Source of the DNA: Ochromonas danica
Taxonomy: Eukaryota; Sar; Chrysophyceae; Chromulinales; Chromulinaceae
Length of the DNA stretch: 64,000 bases
Direction: 5' to 3'
Assembly (NCBI GenBank): GCA_015146655.1
Contig: VKHL01000026.1
Location: forward strand, 124,001 to 188,000
The notes beneath the pieces are model-generated. The model did not search any database and was not told where the DNA came from. It was given only the letters and a program-made list of their open reading frames with translations. This document shows positions 55,830 to 64,000 of this stretch, in pieces (position 1 is the first letter of the stretch; each line of letters opens with the position of its first letter). A program made the position numbers and the translations under genes.

Positions 55830-56454
55830 AGAGACTCTTCTTCCCTTTTGTGCATAATGTCGATTTTGCGTTGTGATGGTGTTTGTTTGTTTCTTCTATG
55901 ATTACAACAATACTGTGCTTGAAGAGGTGTTGTTACTGTTGTTTCCATTGAGGGACAATGTAGTGCTGCATTGTTATCCTCTTCAATAAAAGTGAAGCGC
56001 AGTAAACGAATTTAAAGTTTTCAATTACTTTACTAGTTTTCAGATAAGATTTGCTTCCTTCATACTTGATAAGCACTCAGCAAGTGAGATCTATAGGATA
56101 TTAACGTTTCACAATGTAGACTATTCATTTTGTTGACCACCACCATTCAGCTGCAATAGCGTTGAAAACGAGCAGTGGCGGTAAATGCCACGCAAACTAA
56201 TAATAACTCGCGCGTTTGGCTGTGAGTTGGTGACGTCTCTCTCTCTCACGACTTGCACTTTCCAAATTCCTCTCTCTAATTCCCTCTCTCTAATCCTGCC
56301 AATCCTCCTTGGGAGAAATCATTGATGTGAGAAAATCCACTCCAAATCTCCCATCCACCGCGCCACGCAGAGAGCCGTGTGAGAGGAGAGGATCAACACA
56401 AGCACAACAGCAGAAGACTCACAATTTTTCCCGAGAGAAATAAATAATTGCAAG
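55830..56454. other. Intergenic region, pyrimidine-rich promoter
   Basis: 625 bases without a gene. 56220-56310 is strongly CT-rich (repeated CTCTCTCT and CTCTCTAATTCC) ahead of the Hsp20-like gene, a likely core promoter. Confidence 0.4.
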
Positions 56455-57024
56455 ATGGCCTCTCTTCTCTGTCTATGGCTTGTTGTCTTCATGACAATTG
56501 CTTTTATTAAAGCGTACGATGATGTTACCAATGTTTCTGATGTTAATATTGGATCAACTCCTCAAGATACCACAACCGACTTACCCCAGTCAATTGAAGG
56601 TGTCTTCAATACGAAAACCCAGAGGCAACACAGCCATATTGAACCGTGGGAGAGAAGAGCAATGCCTGTTCCCCATGGCACCGACGAGTTTATTCCAAGT
56701 TATGGTGCCACTTTCATCGAAAATGGATACAAGATTCGAGTGGATTTGCCTGGAATGCGCGAATTTAAAGTATTATTAAACAGCACTCCAAGCCTCTCCA
56801 GTCTTCCTTCTTATGATCACGATTGGGTTTTAGTGGTGGTGGATAGCAGGGACGAACAGTACCGTGTAGTCCATGTGTTGGGCTACAGACAGCGTCCTAA
56901 AGACGATCACTCTAGCGTATTTGGCAAGTTTCACATCGTTTCCAAAGTGTCATACGCTTACTACAACCCTAAAGTCACTCTAGATAATGGAGAATTGAAT
57001 ATTGTTTGGGAAAGAGTTAAGTAA
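56455..57024 (+). CDS. Secreted or ER-lumenal Hsp20/alpha-crystallin-like protein
   Basis: 189 residues, single exon. Signal peptide ASLLCLWLVVFMTIAFIKA. A Thr/Asp/Gln-rich spacer follows, then from about residue 80 an alpha-crystallin-type beta sandwich: NGYKIRVDLPGMREFKVLLN, WVLVVVDSRDEQ, FGKFHIVSKVSYAYYN, VTLDNGELNIVWE (the family's DNGVL strand). The I-X-I tail that docks into neighbours is not seen, so the oligomer may differ. Small heat-shock proteins with a signal peptide occur in the ER and plastid of algae; which one is meant here is open. Confidence 0.75.
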   Translation: MASLLCLWLVVFMTIAFIKAYDDVTNVSDVNIGSTPQDTTTDLPQSIEGVFNTKTQRQHSHIEPWERRAMPVPHGTDEFIPSYGATFIENGYKIRVDLPGMREFKVLLNSTPSLSSLPSYDHDWVLVVVDSRDEQYRVVHVLGYRQRPKDDHSSVFGKFHIVSKVSYAYYNPKVTLDNGELNIVWERVK

Positions 57025-57407
57025 ACACTCAATGCGCAGTATGATCATGTTGTTAATGCAGTAGACTATGCCGCTCATATCATCGGATAACTTATGCAAT
57101 ATATAAATTATCTCCTTTTAACTTGTTAAACTTTTGTTCAATCATCTTGTGTAGCCGGCTGTGATAAGTAATTAATAGTCTAATTGCCTTAGACATTTTG
57201 ACTTGACAGACCCCACGTTAGGATCTTTTCTAAACTTCAATCTTTGTATCTAATTATCATCAAGACTGGAAGACAAAGAAGCCAACCCAATTCGTTAGAC
57301 TTGGGACTAAACCTGGAATTACACTTTCACACAGTTAACTTAAGACGTCCAAAGTTAACGTCAGACGAACAAAAAGATCAAAAAGCAGGCCAGGCGAAGA
57401 GAAGGAA
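57025..57407. promoter_or_regulatory. Intergenic region with two GTTAAC motifs before the glycosyltransferase
   Basis: 383 bases, no gene. GTTAAC at 57334 and 57354 lies 50-75 bases before the start codon at 57408. Confidence 0.35.
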
Positions 57408-58988
57408 ATGAACTCTCGTGCTGCAAGGTGGCATAAGAAACCACATTCCTTCTTTGTCCTCCTATTCCAACTTGTGATATTATTAGTACCACTACCATGG
57501 ACTCATGCAACAATGAATATGAATAGCATGAAATCTTCCTTTGAGAAGAACTATGAGACAATCTGTTCCCACTATGCCTTTGTACAAAAATACAAAAATA
57601 TGATACAACAACCTCCTAACAAATACTTCATCTTTGTCTATCATGATAATGGTCATCATGTGAGTAATGGAGGACTTGGCGATCGTCTAGCAGGATTAAT
57701 CACAGCTTTCTTCTATGCATTACGAACCAATCGTACACTTCTGATTGAAGGCGATGTAGCCTTACAAAAGGCTTTCCAACCTTATTTTAAGTCATCTTCT
57801 CATCTTTCAAAAGTAACATGGGAAGATTGGAAATGGGCTGGATGGCAGGATTCTTTTGTTAATGAGATGGTCAATGTACATTGTATTAATCCACGTCCTG
57901 GTCATCGTCATTGTGCACTCGAAGATAGTCATCAAAAGAAATGGGAGAATAGTAAAGTTATTCGATATTATGGAAATCGCGTCTATTTGTGTAGATGGTT
58001 ATTTTCACAAGATGTTGTCTTACAAAGTGAATTACGAGAATTATGGCGAATTCTCTCTCCAACTGAGAAGAAGAGCAAACGCCATGATAACACAACCAAG
58101 ATTAATAGTAGTAGCACTGCAAATAGTACTAATAGTAGTAGTGGTGTTGGTGGCGATGGGAGTGGGAGTGAGGGTGCATGGCAGAAACAGGATGTCAACT
58201 TGTATGAGATTGCTGGTTGTGCATTACGATCTCTTCTTCATCCAACTGACTTGCTTTGGAATACTTCTATGGAGTTGATCAAACCAGCCTTATTGAAAGA
58301 AGATCGAAAGCAAATACAAGAAGCTTTTCCTCCTCTTCGTTTAGTGTCAACACATTTTCGATGTGGTGACAGTAGCTTCACTTCCAATCAGATAAACCCA
58401 CAGTGTGTTTTCAACACGCCCGCGACATGGCAAGGTACACCGTTCGGCGATGATCACTCTATGGACTCTCCCGTCGATCTCGCTCAGTGTGCTAAGCAAT
58501 TTCTTCCATCGAATAACTCACTTCCTTCTCATAGAATGGTGTTACTTTATGTTGCATCGGATAGTTCATGGTCTTCACAACAAGTTGTGGAGAAAGCTGA
58601 CTATAATTTGATCGTACAGCCTAGTGAACGCTGTCATGTTAATCTTCATCGTGATGCTTCCACTCTTCATATCTGTGCCACTCAAACATTTTCTCAATGG
58701 TTCTTGCTTGGACTGAGTGACTTTCTAATTACACAAGGTCTGCTGAAGCAGATTGCAGCGAATAATGCGTATGAAGATCAACCTAATCATATCTTCTTGG
58801 TGAACCAACTGACTGGTTATGATAAAGATGTACAAGCGCCCATCAGCGCCTTCTCTCGATTTGCTTCCATTTACTCACTAAAGACGAAAGGGTTGAGGTA
58901 TGGCTTACAATGCCATGAGATTGATGTGAAGAAGTTAGCCATGCGAACTCATGGAAACTGGGTTTGTAATCCAAACATGTTCTTCTAG
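57408..58988 (+). CDS. Fucosyltransferase-like type II membrane glycosyltransferase
   Basis: 526 residues, single exon. A short cytoplasmic basic stretch (NSRAARWHKK) precedes a signal anchor (FFVLLFQLVILLVPLPW), then a lumenal domain. NGGLGDRLAGLITAFFYALRTNRTLLI matches the N-terminal motif of xyloglucan/alpha-1,2- and alpha-1,6-like fucosyltransferases (GLGDRLxG), and VSTHFRCGDSSF is the H-x-R-x-G-D GDP-fucose-binding motif. A Ser/Asn/Gly linker near residues 230-250 (SSSTANSTNSSSGVGG) separates the two. Many N-glycosylation sites. Probably acts in the Golgi on wall or glycoprotein glycans; acceptor unknown. A second copy lacking only the first three codons and promoter lies at 61457. Confidence 0.8.
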   Translation: MNSRAARWHKKPHSFFVLLFQLVILLVPLPWTHATMNMNSMKSSFEKNYETICSHYAFVQKYKNMIQQPPNKYFIFVYHDNGHHVSNGGLGDRLAGLITAFFYALRTNRTLLIEGDVALQKAFQPYFKSSSHLSKVTWEDWKWAGWQDSFVNEMVNVHCINPRPGHRHCALEDSHQKKWENSKVIRYYGNRVYLCRWLFSQDVVLQSELRELWRILSPTEKKSKRHDNTTKINSSSTANSTNSSSGVGGDGSGSEGAWQKQDVNLYEIAGCALRSLLHPTDLLWNTSMELIKPALLKEDRKQIQEAFPPLRLVSTHFRCGDSSFTSNQINPQCVFNTPATWQGTPFGDDHSMDSPVDLAQCAKQFLPSNNSLPSHRMVLLYVASDSSWSSQQVVEKADYNLIVQPSERCHVNLHRDASTLHICATQTFSQWFLLGLSDFLITQGLLKQIAANNAYEDQPNHIFLVNQLTGYDKDVQAPISAFSRFASIYSLKTKGLRYGLQCHEIDVKKLAMRTHGNWVCNPNMFF

Positions 58989-59129
58989 ACTAATAATACC
59001 AAGCCATTACCTGCTGCAATAGATTGAATAGTCCACCACAAGGTTTACTACATACAGTCCTGAAGTCAATATCTTGCACACAAGACATATTATCCTGAAT
59101 AGAAAACTATGCGATGAACAACTGTAAAG
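57416..59129 (+). repeat. 1.7-kb duplication, parental copy
   Basis: Matches 61457-63170 at a constant offset of 4,041 bases over 1,714 bases. The one difference I noticed is T57480 against C61521, a synonymous Leu change. It starts 8 bases after the A of the start codon and ends 141 bases past the stop. Confidence 0.95.
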
Positions 59130-59190
59130 ACAAATGGATTATTGAATCTCTCTTGACATCTATAGCACACATATATCTAACGATGATATG
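59127..59190 (+). pseudogene. Degraded fragment of the deoxynucleoside kinase 3' end
   Basis: AGACAAATGGATTA then a diverged run resembles 55732-55796 (codons for DKWINQSPLPIFSTDVSNYED) with scattered substitutions and a small deletion. It abuts the right end of the parental glycosyltransferase duplication. Confidence 0.6.
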
Positions 59191-59285
59191 TGGGTTTTCT
59201 GCTTCTTTGCGCTCGTTGAGCTGTGTTGGCACTTCTTACTAAAGACGAATGCAATGGCCTGTGAAGTAAAGTAACCAATTTAATG

Positions 59286-59493
59286 TCTACTCTCCCGTGC
59301 AGCCACATGTGGTAGTAAACCTGAGGAACGCGAATTGCCATTGATGTTTTGCTATACATCCGTCACGGGGTTTAGTACCGCATGCGTTAGCCTCTACTCC
59401 GCTGTGCTGGGGACCCAGGCAGGAAACCGGAAACAGAGGGGTCCCAACGTCCCAACCGTGTGGGCAGATCTGTCCCGCGCAGTGGATAGTAGA
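59286..59493. ncRNA. Candidate structured RNA, family not assigned
   Basis: A 208-base GC-rich block in AT-rich surroundings. Its ends can pair (TCTACT 59286-59291 with AGTAGA 59488-59493, and TGC 59298-59300 with GCA 59479-59481, interrupted by mismatches). Inside are the palindrome CCACATGTGG (59303-59312) and a 7-bp hairpin stem GGGACCC/GGGTCCC (59410-59416, 59439-59445) enclosing an AAACCGGAAACAG loop. A GGAA loop in such a hairpin recalls SRP RNA helix 8, but the Alu-domain motif is not convincing. No protein frame fits. The strand is undecided. Confidence 0.35.
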
Positions 59494-59507
59494 GGTCAAT
59501 TGAACCC

Positions 59508-60236
59508 ACTAAATCTTTACTTCCGTGTTTTAGACTAATTGTTTCAGCAGTTGGGGGTTTATTAGATAGTCTTCGATGAGTTAGCTATGATAGAACTACT
59601 TAATGGGAGTAGCAAAAGGCAAATTAACTTAAAGAGAACGCCATTCCAGCAGGTTTTGGCCACAAACTTTGCAAAAGCTGCTGGGTAGCCGTTTCCTTTT
59701 CATTGACTTTGGCTTCATGAGAGAAAGAGACTTAAATTTAACTGTCTAATCTTGATGTCCAAGATTATGTCATCTGGGTCGTCTTCAGGATTGATGTGGT
59801 GGAAGTCACCTCTGCGAAAACGAAAAAAGTGTTACAGGGCTGCCAAACTGTCGTGTGCAGTGTGCTCCAGCATTCCCTGCCGTTTCGCTTTTGGATTTTG
59901 CCACTCTGGTTGGCACTACCTCAACTTCCAAGGCGAGGGAACAATAAGCACAAACAAAACCTTAAACTTGCGAGAATAAAATCGAATTTCCCCTCACCGC
60001 ACACCACACTGCGCCGTCAAGTTTTATAACCAGGGGGGGGACCACAGAGTATATTGGAGAAAGAGATCAACCCAATGCCAACAGCAGAAAGCAAACAGAC
60101 AGACTGAGAGAAGTTAACTGCTTCTTCTTCTCAACACTGGGCTTGATCTGTGAATTCTCTTGGCTGCTATAGCTATAGTTTTTCTTTGCCATTTGTTCAT
60201 TGGGGAATACCTCTCAAATTTCTTCCTGTCTGCAAG
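59508..60236. other. Intergenic region before the chimeric gene
   Basis: No gene seen. Contains a run of eight or more G near 60032-60040 and one GTTAAC at 60114, 123 bases ahead of the start codon at 60237. Confidence 0.4.
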
Positions 60237-63029
60237 ATGTCTGTTGCTCTTTCCAACCAGTGTCCGCAATATGTCTGTTGCTCTTCCATAAATATTGAAC
60301 AACTACTACGATCAAGTATCGGCCATTTCCAAGGCATGGTTTTCACCATTACTTCGTCTGGGCAAGTCAATGCGGAGCAGATTGGCCAGATCTATTTCGG
60401 TGAGCGTCTTTCTTTTTCATGCCCATATTTTATGCTTTTCGAATAATAAAATGATTCTCCTTTCGCCTTCTTTTTCATCCTAGATTCCTCCAACTTGTTA
60501 GAGAAGCTGTTGCGGAAAGAGCATTGGCTGAAGTTGGGGTGTTCCGCTGGCTGTGGCAGTGCTCCTACAAACTCTGTTACAGACCTACACAGTCTTTCTG
60601 ATCAATCAGATCAGCAAGAAGACTCATTTCCGCTTCATTCGAATGGAAAGGCAGCTCAGGGCGTATCGAGTTTGCCGGAAGACATCCTCCTGATCACATC
60701 CTTCGCTTGTTGTGCCGCCTGGAATAGTGTGAGACACCAGCTGGTGAACCAAACCCCCTCTAGATCAGGATCCGCGGCAACTTCTACGTTATCGTCTACT
60801 ATACCAATTCATCGTCTGGGCAGCGGTGACTTCTTGACGCGCAATAAGGAGATCATCTATCCCAAGGATGTTCTCATAGCGCTCGCGCCTTTCTGGGCAG
60901 CGACAAATGCTTTTCTCCTGCTTTGCACACATAGCAAAGGTGTCTTCACAAAGCTTAGTGTTGAAGCTGAGAGCCATGAAATGAAGCGTCGACTGCTAGC
61001 GCTTCAATTTCTCTCGTCGAAAGAATTGATCAATTCCGCTTCGATGAACATGAACGAAGACATACTTCGCCATATGACATACTCTCAAATATTGCACATC
61101 GAGCATTCTTTTAATTATTCACTTTACAGTCGACTGAAGAAAACTCTAAAGATGCAATTGAAAACGCCGTTGTTTCTGGCAACTTACTTCTCAATGACTC
61201 TTCATACTGACCTCTTACACTTGAACTTCGAGAGCTTTGTTCAGCGTGAGTCAAAGAAGGTAAAACCTGGTGCTTCGCAATCTAATCTTGCTTTGAACAA
61301 CACAACAAGCGCTGAGTCGACATTTTGTGAGACTCTTACCGAAAATAATAAACAAGAAAGAATTGTCCGATACGATCTTCTTTCCCTTGCAATTCTACAT
61401 GCGACTCCGAAAGCAAATCCTTTCAACGCCTTGACTGCAGTAGATAACTGCTGTAGTCGTGCTGCAAGGTGGCATAAGAAACCACATTCCTTCTTTGTCC
61501 TCCTATTCCAACTTGTGATACTATTAGTACCACTACCATGGACTCATGCAACAATGAATATGAATAGCATGAAATCTTCCTTTGAGAAGAACTATGAGAC
61601 AATCTGTTCCCACTATGCCTTTGTACAAAAATACAAAAATATGATACAACAACCTCCTAACAAATACTTCATCTTTGTCTATCATGATAATGGTCATCAT
61701 GTGAGTAATGGAGGACTTGGCGATCGTCTAGCAGGATTAATCACAGCTTTCTTCTATGCATTACGAACCAATCGTACACTTCTGATTGAAGGCGATGTAG
61801 CCTTACAAAAGGCTTTCCAACCTTATTTTAAGTCATCTTCTCATCTTTCAAAAGTAACATGGGAAGATTGGAAATGGGCTGGATGGCAGGATTCTTTTGT
61901 TAATGAGATGGTCAATGTACATTGTATTAATCCACGTCCTGGTCATCGTCATTGTGCACTCGAAGATAGTCATCAAAAGAAATGGGAGAATAGTAAAGTT
62001 ATTCGATATTATGGAAATCGCGTCTATTTGTGTAGATGGTTATTTTCACAAGATGTTGTCTTACAAAGTGAATTACGAGAATTATGGCGAATTCTCTCTC
62101 CAACTGAGAAGAAGAGCAAACGCCATGATAACACAACCAAGATTAATAGTAGTAGCACTGCAAATAGTACTAATAGTAGTAGTGGTGTTGGTGGCGATGG
62201 GAGTGGGAGTGAGGGTGCATGGCAGAAACAGGATGTCAACTTGTATGAGATTGCTGGTTGTGCATTACGATCTCTTCTTCATCCAACTGACTTGCTTTGG
62301 AATACTTCTATGGAGTTGATCAAACCAGCCTTATTGAAAGAAGATCGAAAGCAAATACAAGAAGCTTTTCCTCCTCTTCGTTTAGTGTCAACACATTTTC
62401 GATGTGGTGACAGTAGCTTCACTTCCAATCAGATAAACCCACAGTGTGTTTTCAACACGCCCGCGACATGGCAAGGTACACCGTTCGGCGATGATCACTC
62501 TATGGACTCTCCCGTCGATCTCGCTCAGTGTGCTAAGCAATTTCTTCCATCGAATAACTCACTTCCTTCTCATAGAATGGTGTTACTTTATGTTGCATCG
62601 GATAGTTCATGGTCTTCACAACAAGTTGTGGAGAAAGCTGACTATAATTTGATCGTACAGCCTAGTGAACGCTGTCATGTTAATCTTCATCGTGATGCTT
62701 CCACTCTTCATATCTGTGCCACTCAAACATTTTCTCAATGGTTCTTGCTTGGACTGAGTGACTTTCTAATTACACAAGGTCTGCTGAAGCAGATTGCAGC
62801 GAATAATGCGTATGAAGATCAACCTAATCATATCTTCTTGGTGAACCAACTGACTGGTTATGATAAAGATGTACAAGCGCCCATCAGCGCCTTCTCTCGA
62901 TTTGCTTCCATTTACTCACTAAAGACGAAAGGGTTGAGGTATGGCTTACAATGCCATGAGATTGATGTGAAGAAGTTAGCCATGCGAACTCATGGAAACT
63001 GGGTTTGTAATCCAAACATGTTCTTCTAG
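60237..63029 (+). CDS. Chimeric gene: unknown N-terminal half fused to a full fucosyltransferase-like copy
   Basis: Exons 60237-60399 and 60484-63029 (84-bp intron, phase 1) give a 902-residue frame. Residues 1 to about 379 are unrelated to the neighbour: Cys/Ser/Gln-rich start (QCPQYVCCSSINIEQLL), a hydrophobic stretch (DILLITSFACCAAW), another near VLIALAPFWAATNAFLLLC, and leucine-rich helices to LTAVDNC. I do not recognise this part. From SRAARWHKK onward it equals the gene at 57408 to the stop and beyond, including the former signal anchor, which would now be internal. The fusion is in frame at about 61457. Whatever followed LTAVDNC in the original gene is gone. Confidence 0.75.
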
Positions 63030-63170
63030 ACTAATAATACCAAGCCATTACCTGCTGCAATAGATTGAATAGTCCACCACAAGGTTTACTACATACAGTC
63101 CTGAAGTCAATATCTTGCACACAAGACATATTATCCTGAATAGAAAACTATGCGATGAACAACTGTAAAG
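61457..63170 (+). repeat. 1.7-kb duplication, inserted copy
   Basis: Copy of 57416-59129 in the same orientation. No target-site duplication, terminal repeat or poly-A is seen at its ends, so a DNA-level duplication or recombination is more likely than retrocopying. Confidence 0.95.
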
Positions 63171-63209
63171 GTGTATTGGATATCCAGTGTATTGGTAGGT
63201 ATTGTATTA

Positions 63210-64000
63210 TCAAGGATGATAATGGTAGCTGTTGTCTTTGGTGAAGACGTAGATGGGATTGATTAGCAAGTTGACAGCAAAGATGACAGAGAGAATAGCG
63301 AATCTGTCATCTCGGAATATCTGTACAGTCTTTTGAATAACATCCGCACGATTCTTTGCAAAGAAGAGGTGGTTCATGATCCAAGCATTTCCAGCCTCCA
63401 TCAAAGCTGCAACGATTATATAGACTATTGCCCTCCAACATCTGTCAAGACTGCCTTGTAGATCTGAAGACACCCAAGAGACTGTCTGTACAGTGAGCAG
63501 GAGAATAGACATACTCACGGCGGAAGAGATCATGACCACGACTCGTACTCCAAAGTCAAGTGCAATGAATTCCAGCCAATCTTGGCAATTAGTTTGATAA
63601 GGAATGAAGAGATTCCTTGCAATGGGAAGGTTAGGATGATCTTGAATATAGATCAGATAAGGATAGAGCCATTTGCTTGCTCGTAGAGGATAGAGGATCC
63701 ACTCAAAGGCAAGGTGGATGGCTTGAAAAGAGGCAAACATTCCCCAAGAGTCTACCGACTCAAACAATATACGATAGAAGGAATAGAAGAACATAAGTCC
63801 TGCAAACTCAGCAATAAAGAAGATGGAAGTAGATCCTATCTTATTACGATCTAAAGCAAGTCCTGCACGCTTTAGTAGAAATCGGAAAAAGCTAGCCCCA
63901 AGGACAAAAGAGAGGAAGCGAAAGGCTACGAGGAAGAAGTCTGTGTTGTCGCTATCCTTGCGGAGTAGATCCACAAAGTACATCAACAAGTAGTAGTAGC
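63210..64000 (-). CDS. Multi-pass membrane protein, N-terminus beyond the right edge
   Basis: At least 263 residues, open to the window edge, so the start is not here. Six or so hydrophobic segments: FFLVAFRFLSFVLGASFF, IFFIAEFAGLMFFYSF, an amphipathic IHLAFEWILYPL, VRVVVMISSAVSMSILLL, AIVYIIVAALMEAGNAWI, FAILSVIFAVNLLINPIYVF. Family not recognised. The stop is close to the end of the 1.7-kb duplication (63170), tail to tail with the chimeric gene. Confidence 0.7.
   Translation of the reverse strand, partial: YYYLLMYFVDLLRKDSDNTDFFLVAFRFLSFVLGASFFRFLLKRAGLALDRNKIGSTSIFFIAEFAGLMFFYSFYRILFESVDSWGMFASFQAIHLAFEWILYPLRASKWLYPYLIYIQDHPNLPIARNLFIPYQTNCQDWLEFIALDFGVRVVVMISSAVSMSILLLTVQTVSWVSSDLQGSLDRCWRAIVYIIVAALMEAGNAWIMNHLFFAKNRADVIQKTVQIFRDDRFAILSVIFAVNLLINPIYVFTKDNSYHYHP

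Noticed and set aside
59286-59493. RNase P RNA or U4 snRNA
   Set aside because: The RNase P CR-I consensus is absent; GCGCAGTGG resembles U4 over only nine bases.
61457-63170. Retrocopy or transposon explanation of the 1.7-kb duplication
   Set aside because: No terminal repeats, target-site duplication or poly-A; copy includes non-coding 3' flank beyond the stop.

Overview
The window reads as nuclear DNA of a photosynthetic eukaryote with a secondary, red-type plastid, most likely a photosynthetic stramenopile; a haptophyte or cryptophyte is not excluded. Reasons: violaxanthin de-epoxidase, zeaxanthin epoxidase, EPSP synthase and a deoxynucleoside kinase all begin with an ER-type signal peptide followed by a basic or Ser/Arg-rich stretch, three of them with Phe at or near the predicted cleavage site (SLALSF, QVYSFTR, VTSFPRS). 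Genes are compact, divergently or convergently packed, and interrupted by short GT-AG introns; those located here are about 56 to 93 bp.

Left block (1-19.5 kb) is ordinary core genome: a large secreted surface protein (partial), AP-2 alpha-adaptin, a slicer-type Argonaute, a head-to-head VDE/ZEP xanthophyll-cycle pair, CCT-beta, NDUFB7 (complex I), NSF and a frataxin-like protein.

The middle (19.3-43.6 kb) is a segmental-duplication zone. One intact 12-exon ankyrin gene (19797-21858) lies tail-to-tail with frataxin. The unit 'unknown gene X + spacer + 3' end of frataxin + ankyrin gene' is then repeated three times (about 26.8-30.5, 31.0-34.6 and 39.5-43.5 kb), with an EF-hand gene remnant present twice and a PLC-type phosphodiesterase gene lying in the array. 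The copies show shared deletions, one inverted 0.75 kb piece, and gene X copies with nearly identical first halves but strongly divergent C-terminal exons.

Right block (43.7-64 kb): mitochondrial HSP60, plastid EPSP synthase, a RAP-type organellar RNA-binding protein whose gene carries an internally inverted segment and an in-frame TAG, a secreted Cys-containing protein, TRM1 flanked by two identical tRNA-Arg(ACG) genes, a plastid-type deoxynucleoside kinase, a secreted Hsp20-like protein, a fucosyltransferase-like gene, and a second, nearly identical 1.7 kb copy of that gene fused in frame behind an unrelated N-terminal half. A partial multi-pass membrane protein gene runs off the right edge.

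No CRISPR array, rRNA, reverse transcriptase, transposase or viral element was recognised. The most unusual things are the recently formed chimeric glycosyltransferase gene, the gene X family with exchangeable C-termini, two inversions bounded by 6-bp inverted matches (in the RAP gene and in an ankyrin copy), and a compact, self-complementary GC-rich block near 59.3-59.5 kb that looks like an unassigned structured RNA.
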